DNA of 64,000 nucleotides from Allobosea sp. CS1GBMeth4 (GTDB taxonomy: Bacteria > Pseudomonadota > Alphaproteobacteria > Rhizobiales > Beijerinckiaceae). The notes beneath the pieces are model-generated. The model had not been told where the DNA came from. It made no database searches and saw only the letters and a list, made by a program, of their open reading frames with translations. The translations under genes were made by a program, and so were the position numbers. Below, in pieces: positions 35,246 to 42,985 of the stretch; the stretch's first letter is position 1; every line of letters starts with the position of its first letter. The stretch covers positions 1 to 64,000 of the forward strand of contig NZ_FYAS01000002.1 in assembly GCF_900185715.1 (NCBI RefSeq), in the 5' to 3' direction.

Positions 35246-35854
35246 ATGCACGGCACGATGCAACTCGTCCCCATGGTCGTCGAACAGTCGACCCGCGGGG
35301 AACGCTCCTTCGACATCTATTCGCGCCTGCTGCGCGAGCGGATCGTCTTTCTCAACGGCGAGGTCAACGATGCCAGCGCCGCGCTGGTCTGCGCGCAATT
35401 GCTGTTCCTCGAGGCCGAGAACCCGAAAAGGCCGATTCACTTCTACATCAACTCGCCGGGCGGCGTCGTCACCAGCGGCTTCGCGATCTACGATACGATG
35501 CAATACATCCGCTCGCCCGTGCACACGCTCTGCATGGGCACGGCCCGCTCGATGGGCTCCTTCCTGCTGATGGCGGGCGAACCGGGCGAACGCGCGGCAT
35601 TGCCCAATGCCAGCCTGCATGTGCACCAGCCGCTCGGCGGCGCGCAGGGGCAGGCTTCCGACATCCTGATCCATGCCGAGGAGATCCAGAAGACCAAGCG
35701 GCGCCTGATCCGGCTCTATGCCGGGCATTGCGGACGCAGCGAGGAGGAGGTCGAGCGCACGCTCGATCGGGACCGCTTCATGACCGCCGAGGAGGGCCGG
35801 GAGTGGGGGCTGATCGACCGTGTGCTGAGCGAGCCGACGGCAGCTGGAGCATGA
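35246..35854 (+). CDS. clpP: ClpP-family serine protease, probable paralogue
   Basis: 202 residues. The catalytic triad is intact: S102 in [12 protein letters not shown]127 in LHVHQPLGG and D176 in [12 protein letters not shown]. Gly-rich [21 protein letters not shown] is the substrate groove. Housekeeping clpP is normally followed by clpX (and preceded by tig), but here neither is present; the neighbours are an SRPBCC gene and ATP12. GTARSMG differs from the common GQAASMG. Alphaproteobacteria often have two or three ClpP paralogues, and this looks like a secondary one. The start is uncertain between 35246 and the ATG at 35258. Confidence 0.93.
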   Translation: MHGTMQLVPMVVEQSTRGERSFDIYSRLLRERIVFLNGEVNDASAALVCAQLLFLEAENPKRPIHFYINSPGGVVTSGFAIYDTMQYIRSPVHTLCMGTARSMGSFLLMAGEPGERAALPNASLHVHQPLGGAQGQASDILIHAEEIQKTKRRLIRLYAGHCGRSEEEVERTLDRDRFMTAEEGREWGLIDRVLSEPTAAGA

Positions 35855-35871
35855 TCGGGCAGCCGGCGGCT

Positions 35872-36660
35872 CTACCCCCGCGTCAGCAGCAGCACGGCGG
35901 CGTCGTATTCCGTGCGGCGGATGGCGCGGCGCTCGGCCGCCTCCTCATCCTGGCCCCAGATCTCGCTCTGGTAGTCCTCGTCGAGATGCGCGGCGGCCCA
36001 GGCGGCCTCGGCGTCGATCAGCCCCTCCGCGAGGGCGAGCATCAGGATGGTCGAGCCGGTCAGGGTCATGACGTTGTGGGCACCGGCGAGCGCGACCGGG
36101 GAGGGGATCGCAGCGACGCGCTCGCCCACCGCATCCAGAACGGTCTGCGGCTGCTGCGCGAAGACGACGCCCTGCGCCATGACGAAGCGGCCGCCGATGC
36201 GCTCTTCCAGCGCCGCGATCAGCGGGTTCCAGACCTCATCCTGTCGCTCGACCAGCGCCTCCGGTTCGCCGGCGCGGTAGCAGAGCGCGTCGCTGCCGGC
36301 ATAGCGGACGATCTCGGCCCGGACGGCTTCGTGCTGGTCGGCGACGCCGTCGAGCGCGGAGTTGACCAGCCGGGTCAGCGGCATGCGGGCGGGGTCGACC
36401 TGCTCGGTCTGGGCGTCCCATTCGGCGGCCAGCGCCTCCGCGACGGCCCGGGAGGCGACGGCGAGCGGCTTGCGGGCCGGGGTCCGGGCGGTGCGGCCGT
36501 CGAGCGCGACGTGGAACAGCCCGTCGCGCTCGACAAGCTCGGCCTTCTCGTAGAAGCGCCTGGGCAGTGGATTGCGCATCGCCTGCTGGGCGGCGGCGAC
36601 GGGGTCGGGCTGGCGCTGGCCGGCGGCGCCGAAACGGGAGAGGAAATCATCGGTCGACAT
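35872..36660 (-). CDS. ATP12-family F1-ATPase assembly chaperone
   Basis: 262 residues from MSTDDFLSRFG, with GGAG six bases upstream; the first ATG of the frame, four codons earlier, is less likely. ATP12 signature blocks are RRFYEKAELVERDGLFHVALDGRTARTP, LAAEWDAQTEQVDPARMPLTRLVNSALD and SDALCYRAGEPEALVERQDEVWNPLI, then SPVALAGAHNVMTLTGST. In mitochondria ATP12 chaperones the F1 alpha subunit; alphaproteobacterial homologues are presumed to act the same way. It is convergent with clpP (17 bp between stops). Confidence 0.93.
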   Translation of the reverse strand: MSTDDFLSRFGAAGQRQPDPVAAAQQAMRNPLPRRFYEKAELVERDGLFHVALDGRTARTPARKPLAVASRAVAEALAAEWDAQTEQVDPARMPLTRLVNSALDGVADQHEAVRAEIVRYAGSDALCYRAGEPEALVERQDEVWNPLIAALEERIGGRFVMAQGVVFAQQPQTVLDAVGERVAAIPSPVALAGAHNVMTLTGSTILMLALAEGLIDAEAAWAAAHLDEDYQSEIWGQDEEAAERRAIRRTEYDAAVLLLTRG

Positions 36661-36886
36661 GCCGAGCTCCATAGCGCATCCGCATGGCGGAGCGAAGCCG
36701 GCGTCGGGCGGCCGCGTGGCATTGACGCGCGCCCGGCGGCGGCCTAAACGCCTGCTCCCCGGATGCGAGGCGTCCGCGCGATCCGCAAGAGGGTTTCATG
36801 TTGGAGACTGTGGGAACCCGGTGAGGTTTCGCTACGGCGAGACCTGATCCAGCGCCGTGTGAACGAGCGGAGCCCAGCGCGCATTC

Positions 36887-36909
36887 CGTTCGACCGGACC
36901 GGTCGAACG
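36887..36909. promoter_or_regulatory. 23-bp perfect palindrome upstream of the yjhX-type gene
   Basis: Arms CGTTCGACCGG and CCGGTCGAACG flank a single A. It lies in the 378-bp gap 36661-37038 between ATP12 and YjhX starts, about 130 bp before the YjhX start. It is an operator or a transcription-stop-like cruciform of unknown partner. Apart from this and the repeat at 36947-36977, nothing else is visible in the gap. Confidence 0.55.
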
Positions 36910-36946
36910 AGAGGAATTCGCGCAGACTCGACGTAGAGCAAGGTCT

Positions 36947-36977
36947 CTTCGCAAACGTGGCTCCCACTTTTGCGAAG
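36947..36977. repeat. Copy 2 of the GTGG-CCAC palindromic element
   Basis: Arms CTTCGCAAACGTGG and CCACTTTTGCGAAG (one mismatch) flank a CTC loop, and CATGC follows. It shares its core CGCAAA-GTGG/CCACTTTTGCG with the element at 40014-40054. It ends 61 bp before the YjhX start. Confidence 0.75.
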
Positions 36978-37038
36978 CATGCTCGGGCCCGCTGTCACTC
37001 CTGCGCTTGTCATGGTTCCATGCACAGGCTCTACCAAC

Positions 37039-37296
37039 ATGAACATTTCGCGGGGCGAGCAGCGCGTGCTGCACGTGCTGGCCCGTGGCGGGCAGATCCG
37101 CCATCTTCGCGGCGAGGACGGCCGCATCCATCACATCGACTGCTTCACCCATGAAGGCTACGTCCTGAGCGATTGCACGCTCGCCATCTTCGCCGGCCTC
37201 AGGCGGAAACGGCTGATCGAGTCGCGCCAGGGCGGGCCTTACCGGATCTCGCGACGGGGGCGGCTCGCCGTCCGCTCGCAGGCCGACAACCGCTGA
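37039..37296 (+). CDS. yjhX: YjhX-family (UPF0386) protein
   Basis: 85 residues from the ATG at 37039 (MNISRGEQRVLHVLARGGQI). The family hallmarks follow: DGRIHHIDCFTHEGYVLSDCTLAIFAGLRRKRLI and GGPYRISRRGRLAVRSQADNR, which is nearly the full E. coli YjhX pattern. YjhX is reported as the toxin of a YjhX/YjhQ pair in E. coli, with a GNAT-like antitoxin. No yjhQ-like gene is next to it here, so it is an orphan. The fold looks like a winged helix, so a DNA-binding role is also possible. The upstream gap holds a repeat and a 23-bp palindrome. Confidence 0.88.
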   Translation: MNISRGEQRVLHVLARGGQIRHLRGEDGRIHHIDCFTHEGYVLSDCTLAIFAGLRRKRLIESRQGGPYRISRRGRLAVRSQADNR

Positions 37297-37356
37297 CGGA
37301 TGCGGGAGGGCGCGAGCCCTCCCGTCTCCATCTGGAGCGAGGGGCCGCGAGAGCGC

Positions 37357-37722
37357 TCAGGCCGGTTCGAACAATTCGATCACATTGCCAGAGGGGTCCT
37401 CGCAGAGGATCTGCTTGCCACCCGGCCCGGTCACGATCTCGTTGCGGAAAGGCACGCTCTTGCGGCGCAGCGCCTCCACCAGCCCGGCCAGATCCTCGAC
37501 CTCGATGACGAAGCGGTTCCAGCCGCCGGGGATCGGCTTGCCGCCGTCCGGCATCGGCCGCGAGGCCGAGGCGCCGGGGCCGGCGAGCCAGAGCGTCAGG
37601 TCGCCGCGTTCGAGGATCGCCATGGCCGGGCCGAATTGCTGCTTCAGCGCGAAGCCGAGCCGGTCGACATAGAACCGCACCGCCTCGTCGACCTCGACCA
37701 CGAAATAACGGACGCTGGCCAT
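37357..37722 (-). CDS. VOC-superfamily (glyoxalase/bleomycin-resistance fold) protein
   Basis: 121 residues from MASVRYFVVEVDEAVRFYVDRLGFAL; the longer frame from 37854 runs into the intergenic sequence. The paired beta-alpha-beta-beta-beta modules end in LCEDPSGNVIELFEP, whose final Glu (E118 or so) is a usual metal ligand. Metal sites vary in this superfamily, so the reaction is unknown. It has a ribosome site GGAGCGAG in the gap and lies upstream of nothing coupled; the P1 peptidase gene, in the same direction, ends 35 bp before its start. Confidence 0.85.
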   Translation of the reverse strand: MASVRYFVVEVDEAVRFYVDRLGFALKQQFGPAMAILERGDLTLWLAGPGASASRPMPDGGKPIPGGWNRFVIEVEDLAGLVEALRRKSVPFRNEIVTGPGGKQILCEDPSGNVIELFEPA

Positions 37723-37756
37723 CGCTCGCTCCTTCGTATTGCGGCGGCGTCGCCGG

Positions 37757-38767
37757 CTATGCGCCGAACCTGTCGCGCCAGGCCGGCTTCGCGCCCGGGA
37801 AGGGCAGGGCACCGGCGCAGTATACCGCCCGTGCCACGGCGCGGGCCAGAACATCGGCGGCGGTGGCGCAGAGTTCGGTCAGGGCGAAGGCGTCGGACGG
37901 GGCGCCGCTGCGGCCGGTGGCAGCGGCGAAGACGACGTCGCCGTCGAGCGGGGCGTGGACGGGCCGCAGCGCGCGGGCGAGCCCGTCATGGGCGCAGAGC
38001 GCCATGCGCTTGGCCTGCGCCTTGGTGAGGGCGGCGTCGGTCGCGACCAGGGCGATGGTGGTGTTGGCGCCGGGGCCGCCCTTGAAGCGCAAGGCGAGGT
38101 CCTCGGCCGGGATCGCCGCCGGCCAGCCGCGGCCGCCGAATTCGCGATCGTGCTCGTAAGGCGCGGCCCAGAAATGCGGGCCATCGCCGATCGTCGCCGA
38201 GCCGACCGCATTGACCGCGACCAGGGCGCCGACGATCTGGCCGGTCGCGGCGATCGCGCTGGCCGAGCCGAGCCCGCCCTTGAGGGTGGCCGTGGTCGCG
38301 CCGTAGCCGGCACCGGCGCTGCCGAGCGCGAACTCGGACGCGGCGGCCGAGCAGGCCGCGGCGGCGAGCCGACGATAGGGCGCCTCGCTTTCGCCGCGGG
38401 CGAAGGGCTTGTCGCCGCCATTGGCGAGGTCGAACAGGATCGCCTGCGGCACGATCGGCACGTGGTAGCCGGCGATCGGGAAGCCGCGTCCCTCCCGCGC
38501 CAGCCAGCTCATCGCGCCGTCGGCGGCGGCGAGCCCCCAGATCGAGCCGCCGGAGAGGACGATCCCGTCGATGTGCTCGACCGTCATGCCCGGCTCGAGC
38601 AGGGCGGTGTCGCGCGTGCCCGGCGCGCCGCCGAGCACGGCGACCGAGGCGATGCTCGGCCGCTCGAACAGGGCGACGGTCACCCCGGTCGCGGCGGCCG
38701 CGTCGTCGGCATTGCCCACGATAACGCCACGAACATCGGTGATGAGATTGCGCATGGCTGCAGTCAT
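37757..38767 (-). CDS. P1/S58-family self-processing peptidase or amidase (NylC-like)
   Basis: 336 residues. GVTVALFERPSIASVAVLGGAPGTRDTALLEPG opens the family fold, and GANTTIALVATDA carries the nucleophile. In NylC-type enzymes the chain cleaves itself before the Thr of an N-T-T motif; here that is N235/T236. The resulting alpha (about 235) and beta (about 101 residue) chains would form the active enzyme. The family includes nylon-oligomer hydrolases and aminopeptidases such as DmpA and BapA. No signal peptide is seen, so it is cytoplasmic. Its natural substrate is unknown. It is upstream of the VOC gene on the same strand. Confidence 0.88.
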   Translation of the reverse strand: MTAAMRNLITDVRGVIVGNADDAAAATGVTVALFERPSIASVAVLGGAPGTRDTALLEPGMTVEHIDGIVLSGGSIWGLAAADGAMSWLAREGRGFPIAGYHVPIVPQAILFDLANGGDKPFARGESEAPYRRLAAAACSAAASEFALGSAGAGYGATTATLKGGLGSASAIAATGQIVGALVAVNAVGSATIGDGPHFWAAPYEHDREFGGRGWPAAIPAEDLALRFKGGPGANTTIALVATDAALTKAQAKRMALCAHDGLARALRPVHAPLDGDVVFAAATGRSGAPSDAFALTELCATAADVLARAVARAVYCAGALPFPGAKPAWRDRFGA

Positions 38768-38990
38768 TGCCGATCGTCCGCTTCCGGTCCTGAAGGCATC
38801 GTGCGCCGATTCGGCGCAGGGGGGCGACTCGGGGAACTTCCCGCTCGCCGGCGCGTCGTGCCGACATTACGATCTTGTCATCCTCGCGCCACAGCCGGGT
38901 CAGGTCGGCTCCCGCACCCTGGCATCATCGCGACCCGGCTTCGAGACCCGCCAGCGACCCGTATTCGACAAGAGCAGACGGAGAGCTTCC

Positions 38991-39638
38991 ATGAAACGCA
39001 TCGCCCTCATCGCCGCTTCCGGCGCCGCGGCCGTCGCCGCGACGCTGGCGATCGCCCAGCCGCAGCCGATCCCGGCCGCGCCCGGCAGCGCCCCGCCGGC
39101 ACAGGAGCGCAGCGAACCGCGTGGCGAGCGCGGCGACCGGGCCGACCGCCGCGAGGAATGGCGCCAGCGCCAGGCCGAGCGCGCCACGGCCCGTATGAAC
39201 GAGCGCCTCGCCCAGCTGCGGACCGATCTGAAGCTGAAGCCGGACCAGGTGTCCGCCTTCGAGAAGGTCGAGGCGCTGATCAAGCGCCATGCCGAGCAGC
39301 GCCGCGAGAGCTTCGCCAGGATGCGCGAGCAGCGCGAGAATTTCCGCGACGCCGACATCATGGAGCGCCTCGACATGATGGCGAGCCGCCAGGCCGAGCG
39401 GGCCGCCCGCAGCAAGGAGATGGCGGACGCGGTGCGCCCGCTCTGGTCGACACTGTCGGACGAGCAGAAGACCGTGGCCCGCCGGGCCGTGCGCCAGGCC
39501 ATGTCGGATGGGCGCGGCCGGATGATGCAGATGCGCGAACGCTGGATGGAATGGCACGGCCGCGGCGACGATCGCGACGACGATCGCGGCCCGCGCCGCT
39601 GGCGCGACCGCTGGCACGAGGACGACGACCGGACCTGA
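38991..39638 (+). CDS. Spy/CpxP-like periplasmic protein with LTxxQ motifs
   Basis: 215 residues from the ATG at 38991, preceded by GGAGAG. A signal peptide (RIALIAASGAAAVAATLAIAQ) leads into a Pro-rich, then strongly charged and helical protein. Two LTxxQ-like words (LKPDQVSAFEKVEALIK and LSDEQKTVAR) mark the Spy/CpxP fold, a periplasmic chaperone or stress sensor. The C-terminus is a very Arg/Asp-rich tail (about residues 188-215, e.g. GRGDDRDDDRGPRRWRDR). It is divergent from the P1 peptidase gene and has its own terminator. A role in envelope stress is inferred from the family. Confidence 0.88.
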   Translation: MKRIALIAASGAAAVAATLAIAQPQPIPAAPGSAPPAQERSEPRGERGDRADRREEWRQRQAERATARMNERLAQLRTDLKLKPDQVSAFEKVEALIKRHAEQRRESFARMREQRENFRDADIMERLDMMASRQAERAARSKEMADAVRPLWSTLSDEQKTVARRAVRQAMSDGRGRMMQMRERWMEWHGRGDDRDDDRGPRRWRDRWHEDDDRT

Positions 39639-39662
39639 CGGTCCGGACGATCCGGTAAGACG

Positions 39663-39692
39663 AAGGGCGGTCCGGCAGGGCCGCCCTTTTTT
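39663..39692 (+). terminator. Terminator of the Spy-like gene
   Basis: Stem AAGGGCGG/CCGCCCTT with an interior CC/GG pair, followed by six T on the plus strand, 25 bp after the stop. Confidence 0.88.
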
Positions 39693-39729
39693 GCGGGCCC
39701 TCGGGCTTCGTCCGGTCTCCGGCCGATCC

Positions 39730-39975
39730 TCAGGTGCCGACCGCGTCCTTCACGCATTTCGTCGTGAAGCTGGTCTTGGCGGCGCCGGAGAGCTTCCTGT
39801 CGGCCGCCTGCTTGTCGCAGGCCGCACCTGCGTCCTTCTCGCATTTGGTCAGGAAGCTGGTCTTGGCGGCACCGGCGAGCTTCTTCTCGGTGGCCTGGAG
39901 GTTGCAGCTCGGACTCTGGGCGAAGGCCGGAGCCGAGAGGCCGAGGGCGAGAACGGCGAGGATGAGCGTCTTCAT
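39730..39975 (-). CDS. PsiF-repeat protein (phosphate-starvation inducible type)
   Basis: 81 residues with a signal peptide (TLILAVLALGLSAPAFA) and two tandem PsiF repeats. Each has the pattern C..(Q)A..KKL.GAAKTSF.TKC.KD (CNLQATEKKLAGAAKTSFLTKC and CDKQAADRKLSGAAKTSFTTKC). The spaced cysteines suggest two disulphides in the periplasm. PsiF of E. coli is induced by phosphate starvation, but its function is unknown. No pho box was recognised upstream. It is convergent with the Spy-like gene. Confidence 0.93.
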   Translation of the reverse strand: MKTLILAVLALGLSAPAFAQSPSCNLQATEKKLAGAAKTSFLTKCEKDAGAACDKQAADRKLSGAAKTSFTTKCVKDAVGT

Positions 39976-40013
39976 GGCGCGATGATCCCAGTGGCGGGAG
40001 GATGGAGGCTAGA

Positions 40014-40054
40014 GCATGTTCCGCAGAAGTGGGAACCACTTTTGCGGAACATGC
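40014..40054. repeat. Copy 1 of the GTGG-CCAC palindromic element
   Basis: Arms GCATGTTCCGCAGAAGTGG and CCACTTTTGCGGAACATGC (one mismatch in 19 bp) flank a GAA loop. Its core is shared with 36947-36977. It lies between the PsiF start and the LysE-type gene end. It is a dispersed intergenic palindrome. Confidence 0.85.
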
Positions 40055-40141
40055 CCGGCTCCTTGATCGCGGGCGAACGCCTGCAGGGCGTGACGCACGC
40101 GGCCTGGGAGGGCAGCGCCAGCGATCGGGGGGCGGCGCCGG

Positions 40142-40723
40142 TCACATCGCGAAGGCGCGCGTCGCCATCGCGCCGGCCATCACGGCGAGGAGGGCGGCGC
40201 TGGTCCTGTAGCCGAGCCGGCTGCCGGCAGGGCTGCGCAGGCGCTCCTGGAAGACGCTGCCGGCGGCCGTCCAGGCGAAGCCGACGAGCATGATCTGGCC
40301 GGCGAGCGCCCAGAGCCAGGGCAGGAGCGCGACGGGCCCACCGCCTGCCGGCAGGATGGCGAAGGCGAAGATGATCGCCTTCGGGTTGAGCAGGGTGGTG
40401 ACGAAGACGCGGCGGACGGTGACGGAGCGGCCGGCCGGCGCGAGGGATGCGCCGCGCCGCCACAGGCAGAGGGCGAGCCAGCCGAGATAGGCGGCGACCA
40501 GGCCGTGCAGGAGATGCAGGAAGACCGGCTGCGCGGCGGCGACGGGCCCCAGGGCGAAGCGCAGCAGCAGGATGCCGAGCAGATAGCCGGCCAGCTCCGC
40601 CGCCAGCAGCGGCAGCGACCGGCGCAGGCCCGCCTCGGCGCCCGCGGTGGCGAGCAGCGTATTGGTGGGGCCGGGCGTGGCCAGCAGGGAGAGCGTGGCG
40701 AGGACGAAGGCGAGGCTGCTCAT
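40142..40723 (-). CDS. LysE/RhtB-family amino-acid exporter
   Basis: 193 residues from MSSLAFVLATLSLLATPGPTNTLLATAGAEAGLRRS; the longer frame is rejected because the TPGPTN motif normally sits near the N-terminus. Five to six membrane helices are visible, and FVTTLLNPKAIIFAFAIL is the second LysE-family signature (LNPK). The family exports amino acids or related metabolites by proton exchange. It is somewhat shorter than the typical 200-210. Its substrate cannot be read. It is separated from rpsD by that gene's terminator. Confidence 0.9.
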   Translation of the reverse strand: MSSLAFVLATLSLLATPGPTNTLLATAGAEAGLRRSLPLLAAELAGYLLGILLLRFALGPVAAAQPVFLHLLHGLVAAYLGWLALCLWRRGASLAPAGRSVTVRRVFVTTLLNPKAIIFAFAILPAGGGPVALLPWLWALAGQIMLVGFAWTAAGSVFQERLRSPAGSRLGYRTSAALLAVMAGAMATRAFAM

Positions 40724-40802
40724 CGCTCGACCATGGCTGCGAGCCCGTCGAGGCGCCTTGATCTCGATCAGCCCGCCGGCGTTCGCGGGGCCGGCGAAAC
40801 GA

Positions 40803-40831
40803 AACGGGCGGCCCTTGCGGGGCCGCCCGTT
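40803..40831 (-). terminator. Terminator of rpsD
   Basis: Perfect 12-bp arms AACGGGCGGCCC and GGGCCGCCCGTT around a 5-base loop, followed on the minus strand by TTCGTTTC. It lies 47 bp after the rpsD stop. Confidence 0.85.
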
Positions 40832-40877
40832 CCATGAATCCCGCCAGAGGCTTGCGCGCTCCGGCTGATGTTCCGGA

Positions 40878-41495
40878 TCAGCGCGAGTAGAACTCGATGA
40901 CCAGGTTCGGCTCCATCTGCACCGCATAGGGCACGTCCGACAGGGTCGGGGTGCGGGTGTAGGTGGCCGAGAACTTGGTGTGGTCGGCGTCGATGTAGTC
41001 GGGCACGTCGCGCTCGGCGAGCGCGGCCGATTCGATCACGATGGCGAGCTGGCGCGAGCTCTCCTTGACCGCGATCACGTCGCCCGGCTTGACCTGGTAG
41101 GAGGCGATGTTGACGCGCTTGCCGTTCACGGTGATGTGGCCGTGGTTGATGAACTGGCGGGCGGCGAAGACGGTCGGGACGAACTTGGCGCGGTAGATCA
41201 CCGCGTCGAGACGGCGCTCGAGCAGGCCGACCAGATTCTCGCCGGAGTCGCCCTTGAGGCGGATCGCCTCGGCGTAGTAGCGGCGGAACTGCTTCTCGGA
41301 GATCGAGCCGTAATAGCCCTTCAGCTTCTGCTTGGCGCGCAGCTGGGTGCCGAAATCGGACGGCTTGCCCTTGCGGCGCTGGCCGTGCTGGCCGGGGCCG
41401 TATTCGCGGCGGTTGACCGGGCTCTTCGGGCGGCCCCAGATGTTCTGGCCGAGCCGGCGGTCGATCTTGTACTTCGCCTCATGGCGCTTCGACAT
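40878..41495 (-). CDS. rpsD: Ribosomal protein S4
   Basis: 205 residues, the standard length, starting [38 protein letters not shown]. The S4 RNA-binding domain contains [42 protein letters not shown]. It binds 16S rRNA early in small-subunit assembly. The frame upstream of this ATG is rejected because it lacks homology and S4 always begins so. It stands alone, not in an rpsM-rpsK-rpoA operon, as is usual in alphaproteobacteria. Its ribosome site can pair with an upstream sequence. Confidence 0.99.
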   Translation of the reverse strand: MSKRHEAKYKIDRRLGQNIWGRPKSPVNRREYGPGQHGQRRKGKPSDFGTQLRAKQKLKGYYGSISEKQFRRYYAEAIRLKGDSGENLVGLLERRLDAVIYRAKFVPTVFAARQFINHGHITVNGKRVNIASYQVKPGDVIAVKESSRQLAIVIESAALAERDVPDYIDADHTKFSATYTRTPTLSDVPYAVQMEPNLVIEFYSR

Positions 41496-41502
41496 GTCGC
41501 GT

Positions 41503-41530
41503 GTCCTCTTGGTTCGCGAGTGTTGAGGAC
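41503..41530 (-). promoter_or_regulatory. Ribosome-site-sequestering hairpin in the rpsD leader
   Basis: On the minus strand GTCCTC (41530-41525) can pair with GAGGAC (41508-41503). The latter is the Shine-Dalgarno sequence 7 bases before the rpsD ATG. A 16-base loop lies between. The arrangement could allow translational control. Confidence 0.45.
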
Positions 41531-41680
41531 CGCGCCCTCCTGTCCCCGTTTCCGGGGCGACAGATCCGGCCTCCGAAGAGAAGCGGATCACGGGTGCGGA
41601 AAACGCCACGCGGCCCCGTGAGGAGCCGCGCGACGGAGGTGCCTATGGGGGAAATGGCCGCGGATGTCAATGAGCCGGCA

Positions 41681-41905
41681 TCAATAGCGCCAATAGGCGC
41701 CGCGGCGATGATGCGGGTGCTTGTACCAGCCGAGATGGCGGCCGCGCTGCCAGCCGTAATGCCGGCGTGGGCCGTAGCCGTGTCCGTAATGATGGCCCTT
41801 GTGCCCGTGCCAGCCCTTCGGCTTGGCCTGGGCGTCGCCGATGCCGCCCGGTCCCAGCAGCATGGCGCCGCAGCCGAGGATGGCGGCCAGGATCAGCTTC
41901 CTCAT
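41681..41905 (-). CDS. Small secreted His/Gly-rich protein
   Basis: 74 residues with signal peptide (KLILAAILGCGAMLLGPGG) and a mature part of about 45 residues rich in H, G, R, K, W and Y (GHKGHHYGHGYGPRRHYGW). Such small exported His/Tyr-rich proteins are widespread in Hyphomicrobiales and unnamed; metal binding is a plausible inference from the histidines. It lies between rpsD and murI on the same strand and is not coupled to either. Confidence 0.7.
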   Translation of the reverse strand: MRKLILAAILGCGAMLLGPGGIGDAQAKPKGWHGHKGHHYGHGYGPRRHYGWQRGRHLGWYKHPHHRRGAYWRY

Positions 41906-41969
41906 CGAACTCTCCCTCTCGATGCCGATTGTGGCAGCATCAACGCCTCCGGCCCGGAACGGTTCCGGA

Positions 41970-42848
41970 TCAGGCCGGGAGCGCGGATGGAAGCGGCAGC
42001 GTCTCGATCCGCGCCAGGCCGAAGCCTGCGAGCGCGATATACGCAGGGCCCGAGAGACGCGCGCCGCCGGTGAACACGGCGCGGGTCGAGGCCGGCCCGG
42101 GGCGCGGCCGCGCCGGCCCGAGCAGTTGCGCCGTCCGCCGCGCGATCGCCGGGGCGGGGTCGATCCACTCGACCGGCCAGGGCGCGAGACGCTGCAGCCG
42201 CGGCAGCAGCAGCGGATAATGCGTACAGGCGAGCGTCACCACATCGGTGCGCCGTCCGCCCCGGGCGACGAAGCAGGGCGCGATCTCGGCGGCGATCTCG
42301 GCGTCGGCGACCGGCTCGCCCGTCAGCGCCGCTTCCGCCAGGCCGGCGAGGCGGGTCGCGCCGACCAGGGTGACCTCGCAGGCGCCGGCATAATGCTCGA
42401 TCAGGTCGTGGGTGTAGTCGCGGGCGACGGTGCCGGGCGTCGCCAGCACGGAGATCAGGTGGCTGCGCGTGTGCTCGGCCGCCGGCTTCACCGCCGGCAC
42501 CGTGCCGACGAAGGGCAGGGCGAAGCGGGCCCGCAGCGCCGGCAGCACCAGGGTCGAGGCGGTGTTGCAGGCGATCACGACGAGATCGGGATGGAAGCGC
42601 TCGACCAGGCGCTCCATCACATCGAGCACGCGCGCGATCAGCGCCGGCTCGTCGAGGCGGCCATAGGGAAAGGCGGCGTCGTCGGCGGCGTAGACGATGT
42701 CGGCATCGGGGCGCTGGCGCATGACCTCGCGCAGCACGGTCAGGCCGCCGAGGCCGGAGTCGAAGACCAGGACGGTCGGGGTTCGCAAGGAGAGCACCGG
42801 CGCGGCATAGCCGGCTCCGGCCAGAAGATCGACCTGCATCGCACTCAT
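41970..42848 (-). CDS. murI: Glutamate racemase
   Basis: 292 residues. It supplies D-glutamate for peptidoglycan. The two catalytic cysteines are present, C94 in VVIACNTAST and C208 in TLACTHYPLL, with the N-terminal VFDSGLGGLTVL (D30-S31-G32) motif and Y62 in FPYGRLD. A 20-residue N-terminal extension precedes the conserved start; the ATG at 42839 would shorten it by three residues. The C-terminal tail (about residues 245-292) also runs beyond the E. coli enzyme. Not coupled to neighbours. Confidence 0.95.
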   Translation of the reverse strand: MSAMQVDLLAGAGYAAPVLSLRTPTVLVFDSGLGGLTVLREVMRQRPDADIVYAADDAAFPYGRLDEPALIARVLDVMERLVERFHPDLVVIACNTASTLVLPALRARFALPFVGTVPAVKPAAEHTRSHLISVLATPGTVARDYTHDLIEHYAGACEVTLVGATRLAGLAEAALTGEPVADAEIAAEIAPCFVARGGRRTDVVTLACTHYPLLLPRLQRLAPWPVEWIDPAPAIARRTAQLLGPARPRPGPASTRAVFTGGARLSGPAYIALAGFGLARIETLPLPSALPA

Positions 42849-42985
42849 GCTCGTGGCGTCCGCGTGTCTGCGATTGGGCGCCCGCCCGGTTAAGGAGCGG
42901 TGAATCCGGGGCCAAGCACAAAGCGGGAATTTAGTTGACTTGGTCCATTAACTGGCGTCCTGCTGGCATTGAAAGGAAGCCAGCC

